Assembly: GCF_050624435.1 (NCBI RefSeq)
Contig: NC_134540.1
Coordinates: 26,908,001 to 26,972,000 of the forward strand
DNA: 64,000 nt
Direction of reading: 5' to 3'
Origin: Tenrec ecaudatus
Taxonomy: Eukaryota; Chordata; Mammalia; Afrosoricida; Tenrecidae
Positions within the stretch are counted from its first letter, which is position 1; every line of letters begins with the position of its first letter. Shown one piece after another: positions 44,794-57,586 of this stretch. Both the position numbers and the translations under genes were made by a program. The notes beneath the pieces were generated by a model. The model saw only the letters and a program-made list of their open reading frames with translations. It was not told the DNA's origin and did no database searches.

Positions 44794-45150
44794 CTAACTA
44801 CAAGTGATGGCAGGGTCTAACATAGACTTAGCTGAATTTTTAAAACTTTTAAAGCTTCTTTGTATTTCAAACTTAAGCATTTCTACTTTGCTTTCTCCCC
44901 TGAAATATCTATGGTGGTGTGAAATTTCTTGATCAATGTATTCTACCCATGTTTTTGTAACTCCTACCAAATGAGCGGATGGGATTATGAGTAGAACATA
45001 CAAAATGAAGTTACCATGTACAAAAAAAATGGCCCCTAAGAATAAAGATGCAAACAAGAAAATGGCTGTCAAGAAGTAAACTGAAACTGGCCAGAATCTA
45101 ACAATATTGGCTTGACCAGTTGGGGCTGTACCCCTTATCAGACTGAACAC
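44794..45150 (-). other. Unidentified 118-codon open frame, hydrophobic
   Basis: The frame has two strongly hydrophobic stretches (about residues 24-46, FWPVSVYFLTAIFLFASLFL, and residues 49-62, NFILYVLLIIPSAHL) and then a charged tail with WVEYIDQEISHHHRYF. An overlapping reverse frame at 45098-45280 holds a further hydrophobic stretch. I cannot name a family. The T-rich base composition on this strand makes hydrophobic codons likely by chance. It could be chance, part of a retroelement or a decayed retrocopy of a membrane protein. Confidence 0.2.
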
Positions 45151-46250
45151 CCAAGAGCATACCTACGGTTACACCCACAAAAAAATGTGCAAAATCAAGC
45201 AAAGTGCTCAGAGGGGCAGAGCTCCTTGACTGCTGCCAGGGATGGGACTCGCTCTCGCTCGCTCTCTTTTGCTCATTCACTCTTGCAGGTAAGTCTTGCT
45301 CATTTTTCTGGACTTGCTACTGATCTGTGTGAATGTCTATTGAAATCAATTGGTAAAAAGACTATTTGGCTCATAGCATGTGTTCTGCTCATAAAAGAAC
45401 CTGGCCTTGTCACTGCACAGCTTAGAGTCTGCATTGATGCTCAAGAAGACTGAGTCCTACGCCACATGCTAGGAAAGACAACTTAGAGACTAAAGGTCAC
45501 TGCCCTAGTGCATAAGGTGGCTGATTTCTAAGCTCTGTCTTCAGAACTGTCTAAAGAGCTCACAACAGATAATGCAAACAGGATGTGTGTAACACTAGTG
45601 GGATTGGTCAGTTTTCATTACCATCAGACTTGGCTATAAGGATGAGCCATCTTTGAAGGAGAAGAAAGAATCCCCGAAGACCTTGGAAGATCGCATTCAA
45701 GAACTCTGTCTCAAGTGGCAGAGGCCTCCCAGAGCAGATGCCTCAGAGACTGGCACAGAGACTCAGAGAGCAGCATTGACATATTGGTACCCTCTCCTTA
45801 TCTGAACGGAGACTGTGGAACTGGGAGACACAACGGTAGGCAGGATTGCTTCCTGGACCAAGTAGTGGAGAGACTGAGGACCAGAAGGAGACTTAGCAGC
45901 TGTGTGGTTGAGAGGCTGAGAACAGGAGAGAGAGACTTCACTGCTGGCTGAGAAGACCAAGGACTGTATTCATATTTGCTGCTTCTGACTTGTGGTAACC
46001 TATTAACTTACCTAATAACATCCCTTAATTGTATATGTTTCCTGTGAGACCTGTGCAGCCATTGCAACAAATGATCGAACCCAGCATTGATAGGGAGTGG
46101 CATGAGAGGAATGGTGGGTGTCAGAACAGGTAAAGAAAGATGCGGCAAGGTGGCAAGGAGGCACTTCTGAGCCCTGCCTCGTGGCAATAGTGAAGTCAGA
46201 GGATGGCCTATGTGTTGACCCTCCATTATTCTGTATTATAATATCTAATT
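45151..46250. other. Unassigned, probably an unrecognised repeat
   Basis: It is less AT-rich than its surroundings, with a CT/CG-rich phrase 'tcgctctcgctcgctctctt' at 45249, a splice-donor-like 'cttgcaggtaagt' at 45284, and 'gagactgaggaccagaagga' type purine-rich sequence at 45870-45940. The character suggests an LTR or other retroelement, but no end was identified. Confidence 0.3.
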
Positions 46251-47757
46251 GTTTTTCTTCTAGAATTGGACATTTTTATATAACCATTTCCCTCAAATTA
46301 TCAGTCTTATATCTTGACTATAAAATATTATTATCCAATCCCTTTTTCTAGGGAAATTCACAATTCCAAAAGGGTCCAGTGGTTCACTAAACCTGTAGTC
46401 TAGCTAACTACTGCATCTACACTGATTCTGGAGTCCTAGTAATTTTTATCATTGTTTCATTAAAGAACAGCTTAATTATGTAGATATTATTTGGTACTAT
46501 TTTTTTTAAATTACATGGAATCTGTGCTCTTTGTCTTTTAAAAATAAGCCATGTGTTGTCTCTCACTCTCAACGGAGGTGCTTTAAGTAAGATTCCTTTC
46601 TCCACTCTACCCTTTATCTTCCTCCACTTGGCGTTCTAGTCTGTTTTCTCTAAACAAGGGCTAAATCCTATTGCCATGAATGTGCATTTTACACAGAACA
46701 GAAATTATTTCCTTGAAAATTTTAGATGAAAAGTGATACTGTATCTAGGTGAGATATGCTTGTCCCATTTTTAACTCAAGAAATTAGAGCCAAATTTGGA
46801 ATGAATTTAACTCAGTACAAATGTCCCATATGAGGTTCTTATATTAAGTTAATTGAAGTCACTTATTTCCCTGAACATTTTCGGTTACATTGGTTGGCTA
46901 TCTTTGGAAATAAAGCAGTTGAAATTTAATATAATGAGCAGAAGACACAGGTGACAGACACTAAAACTGGTATAATTAGGGAGATGTTCACTGAGATCAT
47001 GTGGACCACAACTCCTAAATATGGATGTTAACAATTTTTATTGTGCTACCAAACCAATGAATAAAATAGTCTCTCTTGAACTTGTCAATATCAACCACGT
47101 ATCTAACATAACTGTGTCTTAAGAGATTCAATAGAGCAAAGGTAGGATGGTAGAGCGGGTTGTTAGCAATTTTCCTCCACATAGAACTAATATAAGAAGG
47201 ATTCAGATTAGGGTTGAAACTGGCTCATCTTAAATAAAGCACACACTTTTCCTCTAGCCAATCTTTCAGTATGGCTGGGAGTCTAATAACCTGGATCCTT
47301 CTAGTGATGAAACATATACATTGTTTAAGAAAAGCTTGTTAGGAGTTAAGTAGGTAAGAAAAATAACATTGTGGTTTGTGAGTAACTTTATTCTCATGGG
47401 CCCTTTTCATGCAATTTCTTGTTATGTATTACATGGTAGACGTAAGACAATTACCCTTGATGTGCAAGTGTAGACAGCAGGGATAGGCACAAATTAACTC
47501 CCTCTCCATCCCGGATCATTGTGTCAAATTGACCAAAGACAGATGCCACTCTAGAGGGCATTAAGCTGAGGAGTAGGGAAGGAAGAATATCTCTCAGAAC
47601 TGTTGCTAGGAGACAGATAAAACAATCTCCACGCTCCAAGAATGGAATCAGAGAACATGATTCAATACAATATCTGGACTTCGGGAGTTATTTAAACAGT
47701 CAAACCAAGTTTTTTAATTCTCTAATTAAAAACAAGCAAACAAAACACAAAAACTCA
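46251..47757. other. Unassigned, unique-looking AT-rich sequence
   Basis: No feature recognised in 1.5 kb. Confidence 0.4.
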
Positions 47758-47925
47758 CAAGTGATGATTCAATTTTGACTCATAAGGTTTCCCAGTTTGT
47801 GATCTTCGAGGAAGCATACTGCCACCTCTTCCTCCCATTGAGCAGCTAATTAAAACTGCTGACCTTTCTTTTCACGGTCCTTGGCAGCCGTGTGTTTCAT
47901 TCACCACAGAGCCAGCAGAGCTCCT
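47758..47925 (-). repeat. AfroSINE, reverse
   Basis: 'gattcaattttgactcataa', 'gtttcccagtttgtgatctt', 'ttaaaactgctgacctttct' and 'accacagagccagcagagct' give the complement order of a diverged SINE. Confidence 0.65.
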
Positions 47926-48067
47926 TAATGTGAAAACGAAGATGGTGGTTGTTCTTTCTTTAAGCAATTTATACACTCCGTCTCGCCAAGTGGATGATAC
48001 AAAGAGTCAGAATGTGCATTTTCCCTAATTCACATCTCAGATGTGCTTATGTCATTGCTATTGTAAT

Positions 48068-48242
48068 CCATCAAATTGTCTACAAATCATAGTGAACCTA
48101 TATCAGAATAGGGCTGCCCTAGAGTTCTGAAGGGCTACCACTATTACATTAAAAAAATCATTATGTCAATTCTCTTGCAGAGCTACTGATGAATTTAAAC
48201 CATCAGCTCTTTGGTTCACAATTAAATGCTTAATTGTTGTAA
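48068..48242 (-). repeat. AfroSINE, reverse
   Basis: 'catcaaattgtctacaaatc', 'atagggctgccctagagttc', 'atgaatttaaaccatcagct' and 'ctttggttcacaattaaatg' follow the complement order from tail to head. Confidence 0.65.
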
Positions 48243-48439
48243 TACCCGGGATTCACAGATATGCTTACAAATAACAGTAAATAAGTGACTCCTTCCAGAG
48301 AAAAGAACACAAAGGCATTTAGGGAAGGGACTAATGGACAAAGAAAATCTTCCTAATAATTATTAGGACTGTTCAGCTGTCCCACCTTTTATCTGACAGC
48401 TTTTTGGAGGGAGGAGGCTTACATGTTGCTGAGATGCTA

Positions 48440-49335
48440 GAAGCTAGCCCATCCTGATTGCAAGTACTGACAGGTCACTCAAGGTGGACAGATTTCAGCA
48501 GAGCTTCTAGACTAAGACAGGCTGGGAAGGATGACTTGATGACCCACTTCTAAAAGAACTGACCACTGAAAATCTTATGGATGATGGTAGAGTGCTCTCA
48601 GATGGATTATTAAAATATGCTTCCTCAGGTTGAAAGGCGTTCAAAATTCAGTTGGAGAACAGCTGACTTCTCAAAGTAAAACATAACAATTTAGACGGGA
48701 GAAAGCTTTCCAGACCTTAGTTTCCTGACAGCATGACTCAAAATGAGAAGACATAGTTGAAAATATCTATTACTAATCAGAACATGGAAGTAAGAATCTA
48801 GAAAATTGGAAGTCATCATAAAATGAAATGCAATGCGAAGTGATCAATACTTTAGTCATCAGAGAGTTGAAAAGGAATGATGTAGGGCGATTTAAATCAC
48901 ACAATCATATGTTCTCTTATGCCAATAACAAAAATTGCAAAGGAATGGCATCACAGTATTTATTAAAATGAACTTTTTGAGATTGATGCTGTAAAATACT
49001 GGCATTAAAAATATCCATACACCTACAAACACAAGTTAATATGACCTGGATCCTTCTGAGTCTAATTTACATACTAATCACTACTGAGAAATATGAGCAA
49101 ATTTAAGGTTTTGTCAGTTTGTCTGAAATTGATCAAACATTGAATCAAGATGGAATGATAATTATTGGTGATTGGAAAATGAAATAGGAAAAAAGGAATG
49201 ATCCATTCATAGAATTTTGCATGACTAACAGCTTATTTATGGCAAATGACTTTTGGTTTTTCTCAAAATCATAAAAAATTGGACCTGCCCAAGTGGAACA
49301 CATAAGAAGCAAGTTAACTTGCATTGCTGCATTGG
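48440..49335 (+). repeat. RTE/BovB-like LINE, forward, 5' part with endonuclease region
   Basis: It matches the leader and N-terminal part of the ORF: 'ggtggacagatttcagcaga', 'agacaggctgggaaggatga', 'caggttgaaaggcgttcaaa', 'ggcattaaaaatatccatac', 'tgaaattgatcaaacattga' and 'attattggtgattggaaaat', the last being the codons of the 'iigDfNa' type block of the APE endonuclease (the aspartate and asparagine are lost here). Frames are broken throughout. It is the only piece of the RTE 5' half in the window. Confidence 0.75.
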
Positions 49336-49449
49336 TTTATTAAACATTTCAATTTGTATGCCGACAATACCTGGGGCCTGTTCCCTCACCACTGCCATCA
49401 CTGCATCACTTCCTCCTCAGATACTCTCAGTTATGCACCACCCATGCAA

Positions 49450-49830
49450 TGATAGGCCAATTCTTTTAGGCACTCTACTGAAAGCATTATGACATCTTTG
49501 AATGCTTTGAATGCTTCGTGAATTGTTTAGTATTTTGTACATAGGAGCCTTGAATATTGCAACTTGAGACTTAATTTTTTTCTTTAGTTGATTCAGCTTA
49601 AGAAATGCTGAGTGTGTTCATTCTTTTCAGTTTTCTAACTCCAGGTGTTTGCATATTTTGCTATGATACTTCGGGTTGTCTTTTCTAGCAACTCTTTGAA
49701 ATCAATGTAGCTTCTTTGCTTCATAATTTAATTGCTTGTCACATCCATATTAGGTTTTGTTTCCTTTTTGCCTGTCCTTTTATTGACCTATTGGTTTCTT
49801 CATCTAATGATATCTAATAGGCTATGAACT
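49450..49830 (-). repeat. RTE middle segment, reverse
   Basis: 'caattcttttaggcactcta', 'gttgattcagcttaagaaat', 'tttctaactccaggtgtttg' and 'tgctatgatacttcgggttg' match, in reverse, the linker between endonuclease and reverse transcriptase. It lies between forward 5' and forward 3' RTE pieces. Confidence 0.7.
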
Positions 49831-49854
49831 TCCAGATAATGAAAGATATATATG

Positions 49855-50137
49855 AGTTGGTAAAAGTACATCCAGAATATTTCTTAGGATTAAGGATGCC
49901 AAGATTTTAACTCACGTACTCAAGACATATCATTTCAGAGGAGATCATGCTTGGTAAAATATCAATGACAAAGAGGAAGACCACAAAAAGCTGGATTGAC
50001 ACAATGCATGCAACTGTAGGCTCAATATAGGAAGGATAGTGATAATAGTATAAGAATGGGAAGTATTTTGTTCAATTGTAAAAAAGAGTTGTTAGGAGCT
50101 AGAACTGACTCAGCAGCATCTAACAACAACAGCAATG
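49855..50137 (+). repeat. RTE 3' end, forward
   Basis: 'tcagaggagatcatgcttgg', 'gaggaagaccacaaaaagct', 'ggattgacacaatgcatgca', 'agctagaactgactcagcag' and 'catctaacaacaac' are the last ~280 bp of the LINE to its exact terminus. Confidence 0.85.
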
Positions 50138-51478
50138 GCATGCTTCTACCACCGCACATAGTTTCCTCTCATCAACATGTCAACTAGAAGGTAATGATTC
50201 CATGACTGCATTTCCAATTAATGCCTTTCTCTAAAAAATGTCTTTACTACAGTTACTCTAATTATTTTTTTCCATTTTATATTGTGTTCCTTGAGTATAA
50301 TTAAAAGGTGTACAGACCGTCTAAAGATGCATTCTGAGTTTACTTTAAAAGACCACATCATATTTAAAGAGCATAATGGATACAGTAACTAGAGGAAAGG
50401 GAAGAGTAATTTATATTTGAGCCAGATAACAAACAACAACAAAAGCTGGAGTTGTACTAGGTAGAGTGGAGTTTTCATAGTGTGCAATTTTCCCAGTAGG
50501 CAAACATGGAGCAACTCGCTTTGAGTTAGTGCACCCAATGGCATCCCCTGGGAAGGTTCTCTCTGGTCACAGTGAATTTTTTTTGTAAAAGAAGTTTCTC
50601 TTGAACCTCGTTTTTGATGGCAGATTTAGGAGAATATCTGTAGTTGTAAAATTTTGTTTCCTGCTCAGGAAAATTGCCAAAGAACCTGTTGTGATATTGA
50701 ACAGAGCTTACAAAGACAGCACTATGGGAAAAACTCAAGTGTATGAGTAGTTTTCTCATTTCAACTCTTTGCTAGGTCATGAACCTCAGACCTGTCAACC
50801 TGTTCTCATCTTCTCCTCTAGGTCTTATAAACCAGGTCCATGAGTATCAGGCGGTAGACTTAACCCATCTCTTTATTGCTGCATTTCTCCCACTTCCACT
50901 CAACAAGTGGATCCAAGTGGTCACCTAACAAGCATTTCAGCCTGCTCACAGGCTCTCTTTAACTTTCAGTCCTAGAGAGGTGTTTTCTTCATTGTTCCCG
51001 ACTTCTTCAACCTTCTGACAAAAGACACTAGTTCAAACTTCAAAAACCCAAAGAGTTCCTTTTTACTTCAATCTGTCAACAATCCCCTAGGTCTCTTGGG
51101 CATGCATATGTCCTGAGTACTCCAAAACACTGGGTGGGCCCTACCTTGTCAGAGCCTTCGTTGCAGGCGTGTCGTAAACCCATGGTCGGGGGGGGGGGGC
51201 AATTTCTACCCCTGAGCTCAAAATATACATTAATAGCATTCATTTTCATCATCTCAAACAGGAATAACCCAAAACAACAACCAAACAAAATAATCTAAAC
51301 TTTAACTTCCCATATTCTTTCAAGAAAACAGCTTAGTAAACTGCATGTGCATATCTGACCTCTGGCTAGCCAAAGAAAAAATGCTACCATGAGGCAGTAG
51401 CCAAACAAACATCTACTCTCCTTCTTTAGGATTTGTTTCTCTAGTATCCCACTCCCAAGGTACCATGATGCGTTAGTC
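50138..51478. other. Unassigned; G12 run at 51188-51199
   Basis: No repeat or gene recognised. A run of 12 G occurs at 51188-51199. Confidence 0.4.
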
Positions 51479-51984
51479 CAGGAAGACTATAGAAACAAAT
51501 CCAGAGAGACTCATGTGTGTATAAGAAAGAGATTTATACACAAGAGCAATTGAATATTGAGAAAACATCCCAGCCCAGTCCAGATCAAATCCATAAGTCC
51601 GTTATTCATTCATTTGTCCAATAACAATCTATAAATTCCTCTTCAACTCAAACAAAACACATACCATGATTTTGAATGCAGGACGATCACAGGCTATTGG
51701 GAGGGAAGCCTTGTGGATCCAGTGGTGTTATAATCATCTCAGCGATGGTGGGAGTCTCCACATGGCTTGTACAGCTCCCGGGGCTCTCTAGCTGCATCAG
51801 GGTAATTCACATGGCTTCTTGTCACAAATGACTTGCAGGGGGTGAGTGAGTGTTCCACCTCCAGCAAGCTAGTTATCTCCTTAGCATCTCCAGATGAAGT
51901 CATCAAGCGCAACCCGAATGACAGGTAAACTCCACCACTTCGCTCATAAGTCTCAAATTGACACCAGACTATGAAACTACCACA
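51479..51984 (-). repeat. Solo LTR, MaLR-like, reverse, full length
   Basis: It starts 'tgcgttagtccaggaagact', continues 'gagactcatgtgtgtataag', 'gagcaattgaatattgagaa', 'aacatcccagcccagtccag', 'acttgcagggggtgagtgag', and ends 'acaccagactatgaaactac' 'caca'. Its right end directly abuts RTE sequence. Confidence 0.85.
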
Positions 51985-52745
51985 GAAGGCATACTCACAA
52001 CCTTCATTATGCAGACAACACAAGTATGCTTGCTGAAAGTGAGGAGCATTTCCTGATGAAGATGAAGTATTGTAGTCTTCATCATGGACTACAACTCAAT
52101 GTAAAGAAGACCCACATCCTCACAACTGGAACAAGAGATAACATAATATATGCAGAAGGATTGAAACTGTCAGTTATTTTGTCTTGTGTGGATTAACAAT
52201 TAACGCTCTTGGAAGTAGCCGTCAAGAGAGCCTACGCCACATAGCACATAGCACTGAATAAATCTATTGCACCAGATCTTTTAAAGTGTTGCAAAGGAAA
52301 GAGTACATTTTGAGTACTAATGTGCTTCTGACTCAAGCCATGTCATTTTCAATATACATGTAAAATTTGAACAAGAAAGTTGGACGATCAAATAAGGAAG
52401 ACCAAAGAAGAATTGATGAATTATGGTTCTGACAAAAAAAATGTTTGAAGTGTCATGAACTGTCAAAAGAACAAACACATCTGTCTTGGAAGAAGTTCTT
52501 GGTCAGAATGCTCCTTCAAGATAGGGATGGTGAGATTTTGTCTCACATGCGTTGGGGAGGACATCAATCTTGGTAAAGTAGCAGGGAAGGAAGAAAAGAT
52601 GGCCTTCAAAGAGGTGAATTGTCACAGTGGCTGTATCGATGAACTCAAACATAAGAACAATTTTGAGGATGGCACGAGTCTAGGTATTTCTGTTCTATTT
52701 AGGGATCTTATGAGTTGGGACTGACTCAAAGGTACCTAAAAAGAT
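51985..52745 (+). repeat. RTE/BovB-like LINE, forward, C-terminal RT to 3' end
   Basis: 'aaccttcattatgcagacaa' (codons of the YADD-type motif), 'caactcaatgtaaagaagac', 'ctcacaactggaacaagaga', 'gattgacacagtgg'-like sequence at 52618 and 'gttgggactgactcaaaggt' give the RT end to near the terminus. All frames are broken; the longest remnant is 52455-52724. Confidence 0.8.
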
Positions 52746-53534
52746 ACTGGAAAAGTTGGCAACTTAACATCTAGTTTTACTAATATTAGGACTTTGAGAA
52801 ATCATGGTCAGCTGAACAGAGTGTATTCTTCCTAAGATTTGGAGGCTGCTGCCCTAAATTTATTCTGAAAGGACACACTATATACTATGCACTCATTTAT
52901 TTACAAGCTTTGAATAATTCTTTTCCTTACACGTATCAAACATTTTAGATTGCAGTTTTTAACAAATTGAATTTTTTAACCTGATACCCTGATTTACTCA
53001 TGAGGATTATTCCTTAGCCATTCCATCCATGTCTTTCTGTTGTCTAAACCAACAAGGGTCAAAGGTATCATAATTCAAAATAAGGCCAACACATCCACTT
53101 GTGAAAATATGAAGCTTCAGGGTTATGAAACATAGATAGAAATTATCTGTTGGCTATTCAGAGAGGCACAGTTGCTGTCATTATGAACATTATAATTAGT
53201 TTTCCTGAATTTAGACTTTGAGGAATTTTTGCAGGCACATTGCTACCAGGAGAGGTAAGTCTCTTTAAGAGTAGAACCATGCCAAGGATATTGATCTGAA
53301 TATTAAATAACTCAAATGCTTTGTGGTTGCATTACAGACACCCTGAATTAAATAAGACATGAATCAAAAAAGACCTAGAACACAGGTAACATTATGCTAT
53401 TTTCAATCAAAGGAGACCGAATTTTATAGACCTCCTATTATATAGTATTAAAGAGTGAATTTATACAAAGTATGCTTTCTGCTCTTTGCGGGTGATAAAC
53501 TATCTATTTACTCTTCTGATTTAATTGAGGCATT
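52746..53534. other. Unassigned sequence
   Basis: No feature recognised. Confidence 0.4.
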
Positions 53535-54470
53535 AGTAACATTCTCTGATAAAAACACTTTGTCTATTATATTGGCATTCCATGATGCACACCTTCCTGA
53601 CAGGATTGCTGAAGACAAAGTAGACGCATAACCAAACATGGCGAAGAAAGTTGATGGTGCCTGACTATCAAAATATATAGAATCTGGGGTCTTAAAGGCT
53701 TGAAGATAAACAGCAGTCATCTAGCTCAGAGGCAACAAAACCACGTGGAAGAAGCACACCAGCCTGTGTTACCATGAGGTGTTGAAGGGATCAAGTATCA
53801 GGAATCAAAGAACAAAAAATCATATAATTGTGAATGAGGAGTAGTGCAGAGTAGGGACACAAAGCCCATTTGTAGGCAACTGGACATCCCCTTACAGAAC
53901 GATCGTGGGGAGGAAACAAGCCAGTCAGAGTGCAGTGTAGCAATGATGAAATATACAGCCTTCCCTAGTTCTTAAATGTTTCCTCCCCACTACAATCATG
54001 ACCCCAATTCTACCTTACAAATACGGCTAGACCATATGATGTACATGGGTACAGATAGGAACTGGAAACACAGGAAATCCAGAACAGATGAACCCTTCAG
54101 GACCAGTGATAAGAGTGTTAATACCAGAGGGTGGAGGGAAGGTGGGGTAGAAAGAGGGAACTGATTATAAAGATATACATATAACCTCCTCCCTGGGGGA
54201 CTGACAACCAGGAAGTAGGTGAAGGGTGATATCAGACAGTGTAAGATATAAAAAAATAATAATAATTTATAAATTATCAAAAGTTCATGAGGGAGGGGTA
54301 GCAGGGAGGGAGGGGAGAAAATGAGGTGCCGTTCCCAAGGGTTTAAATTGAAAGCAAATGTTTTGAGAATGATGATGGCAACATATGTACAGATGTGCTT
54401 GACATATATTGGATGTATGTATGGATTGTGCTAAGAGTGGCATGAGCCCCCAATAAAAACGATATTTTTA
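53535..54470 (+). repeat. L1 3' UTR, forward, ~930 bp to the tail
   Basis: 'gcattccatgatgcacacct', 'gaagacaaagtagacgcata', 'gaagcacaccagcctgtgtt', 'agccagtcagagtgcagtgt', 'gggtacagataggaactgga', 'taacctcctccctgggggac', and the end 'gagcccccaataaaa'. It aligns from end to end with 58640-59534. Confidence 0.85.
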
Positions 54471-56681
54471 AATATCACTATTCATGTAAGTAAAAACACC
54501 CTTTTAATTTAATTCTTTACATTTATAATCAAGAATCATATCTGATTTACATTCCATTATTTTCCAGTGATGAGGTATATATGATAGTGTTTATATTATC
54601 TGTGTGTGTGTAGAGAGAGAGGTAGAATATTTTAGATAAAGTTTCCCTCTTGAAGTTCTGAATAAAATAACTGTTTATGATTAATCGTTAATACACATAC
54701 TGCATGGTTTTCTAACCGTGGCTCCAGAAATGAAATGGAAGATTCTCGTGTTCAGCCTGCATTTTGTTTCTACAAGGATGGCACAGTATTGGGCAGAGTT
54801 TCCTGCCGTGGTCCATGGGGCACCTAGGAGTCCAAACCAAGTCGTTGGCCCCTAACAATTAGAGAGTTTGCTCTGAAGAATTTATCTAGATTGAAGACCA
54901 AACAAGACAAAACAAAAACATTTTCCTCCTTTTTCTTTCTTTCAAACCCTAGCCATGGTCTCAACTTCTGAAGTCATGTTATCTGTATGTCATTTTAAAA
55001 AATTAATTTCTCCCTTTTAAGCCATTTTCCATTTTTATTCTTGTTATGTATCCTGGGAGAGGTCTTCAGTTTTAGAGTTATCTAAGTACTATTTTGTTTA
55101 AAATAATTTTTCTTCTTCCTAATTCTTCTCGTCTCATATATGACTATTTTTTAAAATGCAAAGTCTCCATCTGTTTCTACTAGAGTTGCAATTAAGCCTT
55201 TTTAAGGTTTCTTTACATGCACTCTAATCTAGTCAGAAATTCTCGTGGTCCCCTCACCAAATGCCTTTCCAAAACAAGGATTTAGCACATTAAGTAGAGT
55301 TATATAATACTGAGTTATATAATATAATTCCCTCAGTGACTATTAAATTGTTACCTGAACATGTTTTATGTTTAAATCTGTGATCACACTTCTACCCTGT
55401 TTTGTGTATCTCTTTTCTTTAAGCATAGTATATCTAACCATATGTCTACAAATTCTGCACATACAAAAATGTTACTATTTTGTCATATAATGGATTTGCC
55501 ACTGAGAACACGGTGAACATACTCTTGATAATCAATTATGAAACCCATAGTAGTAAGTCTCATGTCTATAATATGAAACTGCCATTTTCATATTTCTGGA
55601 TTCTGCCCTATCTTATAAATATCATGTGTATTTCTTGACTCCAATTATTGTTTGATGAAGAAACCAGGCTACAGTAACAATCTAAAAATCTGAAGATTTA
55701 TAATATATAAATAGCTGGGGCAAATAAACTGGAGGACATTCTCTATTGACTCTTAGCCTTTCTGTAATGAGGAATCTGAAATCCAAGGAAATTCAGTAGA
55801 GGTACACCTCTGAGAAATTGGAGATCAAGTTCCAGGTGACTGTCAGATGGCAATAAAGCACATTCCATGAGTTCTTCTGACTTTCCAGCGCACAAACATA
55901 TTAGGTTTGCATAATCCTTTTGTCTACTAATTGTGTGATAACATCGCTGCAAATATTTGAAACATTGTGAGAATAATCGAAATGTGACAGAGACAAGATG
56001 TGAGCCCGTGCTGGGGCATAAATGGGGCTGATAGACTCGTTGGGCTGAGAGTGGCTACAAATCTTCCGTTTGCAAAATGCACAGTCCCCATGGAGTTCAA
56101 TAAAACAATGCCTGTAAATGTCTTAAAATTCAGTTTGTAAGTGGCTGAGCCAGCCTACTCATGCAACAGTCTTTTTGCCCAGAGAACGACTTAAACTGAT
56201 ACCTTGCCTTTAGCATTCACTCCCTCCTTAGCTTCCTCAGTGACTCCCTTGCACCTAAAAGATCAAGCCTAAGCATGTTATTGAAGCTCTTCAATGAATT
56301 TCTCCTCTTTTATACCCTGCTTTATTCAGTGCTATTTTATATCACAAACATATTTCAAAGTCCTTCACACAATATATCATTCCACAGCTCTAATCTTTTA
56401 TTCATGCAGCTTATTGGACAGGCATGCCGGCTCCACCATTCAGGGCACAGCACACGCCTTTGCTTCGTGCTTTCTAAGAATCGCTCAGTTGTATGAGCAC
56501 CCTCTTCTGTGTTCTGAAGCAACTCAGTGAATATTTACCATTTTGTGCATTCTACTTGATGCAAAAAAAAAATCTTCACATTTCCACCCCCACCTGCCAC
56601 ATCAAGATGTATATTATTTACTGTGTTTTATTTGTTTAGTTCAAAAACTTTCACCTTCTGCACCGTGCAATTAAGAAACTG
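54471..56681. other. Unassigned, unique-looking sequence
   Basis: About 2.2 kb without recognised repeat ends. A short TG/AG microsatellite lies at 54601-54622. The part at 56220-56530 has a mammalian-wide-repeat flavour but no firm match. Confidence 0.4.
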
Positions 56682-56859
56682 TGGTGTTACAATGGTTAAG
56701 CTGGCTCCATGGGACTATCAACAGCAGCTCATAACTGGTATAAAATAGATAATATATTTCACTGTAATTAAAGAATTACACCTGAGGTAAGGAAGGGTGG
56801 GCTGGACTTGTCTTTGAAAAAAAGAAACTGTATTGTGATGAAAATGGTGATGGTGTGTG

Positions 56860-57060
56860 CAATCTAGACAATTCCAATTTGTAATGGCCTATAGGATAAA
56901 GTAGAACTGCCTGATATGGTTCCCTAGGCAATAGATAATCTTTAAGATAATTGATTGGATTACCAGGTCTTTTCTCCCAAGAGCATCGGATGGGTTTGAA
57001 ACCTTTGGTTGGAAGCTGGACATTGCACAACAAACTCCATTTTACCACTATTTTTACACT
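56860..57060 (-). repeat. AfroSINE, reverse
   Basis: 'ggcctataggataaagtaga', 'atggttccctaggcaataga', 'ccaggtcttttctcccaaga' and 'tgggtttgaaacctttggtt' give a long, diverged complement match from body to head. Confidence 0.7.
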
Positions 57061-57501
57061 TATGAGAGGTATAGTTTAATTTATATGCTAATATATTGTG
57101 TAGAAGTCTTACCTGCAGTGATAGCATCCTATTTTAAAGAGAAGTATCCATCCTTAACATGATATAATAATACTAGTACTATTAATAATAACCTTTATTA
57201 AACACATTCTTGGCTATAGATTAACCTTGGTAATTTTATAGAGTCATCTCTAAAAATCAGAATAATAGAGGCACAATCAATATCACAATGTTCATATGAG
57301 AAAACTGAAAAGCAGAAAAATAAAGAAAACATTCATTATAAATATGAACATTTAATAAGTGATAATATTAGAAATCAGGGAACTGTCATCCGACCCCAGA
57401 CACCATGAGCATAACCATACTACTTTAAACCTTTTTAGATAACCTTTACCCCAAACTCAGAATATTGTGGCAATAACTTTAAGAAATCAAATAAGATGTA
57501 C
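57061..57501. other. Unassigned AT-rich sequence
   Basis: No feature recognised. Confidence 0.4.
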
Positions 57502-57586
57502 CAAACATGCTCAAGTAAAAGCCAATATGAATATCAGCTGAGGCACCTAATTTTACCACAAAAACTGCATTAAAAATGTGCTGAAA
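57502..57586. mobile_element. Pogo-type MITE, left part, split by an L1
   Basis: 'ctcaagtaaaagccaatatg', 'atcagctgaggcacctaatt', 'ttaccacaaaaactgcatta' and 'aaaatgtgctgaaa' match the MITE at 4546 and the ends of the pogo element at 21924. The element stops at the L1 junction and a short continuation is seen at 59537-59560 ('tgtgctgaaaaatttgagga'). Confidence 0.75.

Noticed and set aside
45284-45296. Splice-donor-like 'gcaggtaagt' that could end a first exon
   Set aside because: The preceding sequence has no credible coding frame or promoter, and such sites are frequent by chance.
51188-51199. Run of 12 G as a possible G-quadruplex
   Set aside because: A single short run without further G-tracts nearby gives little reason for a structured element.
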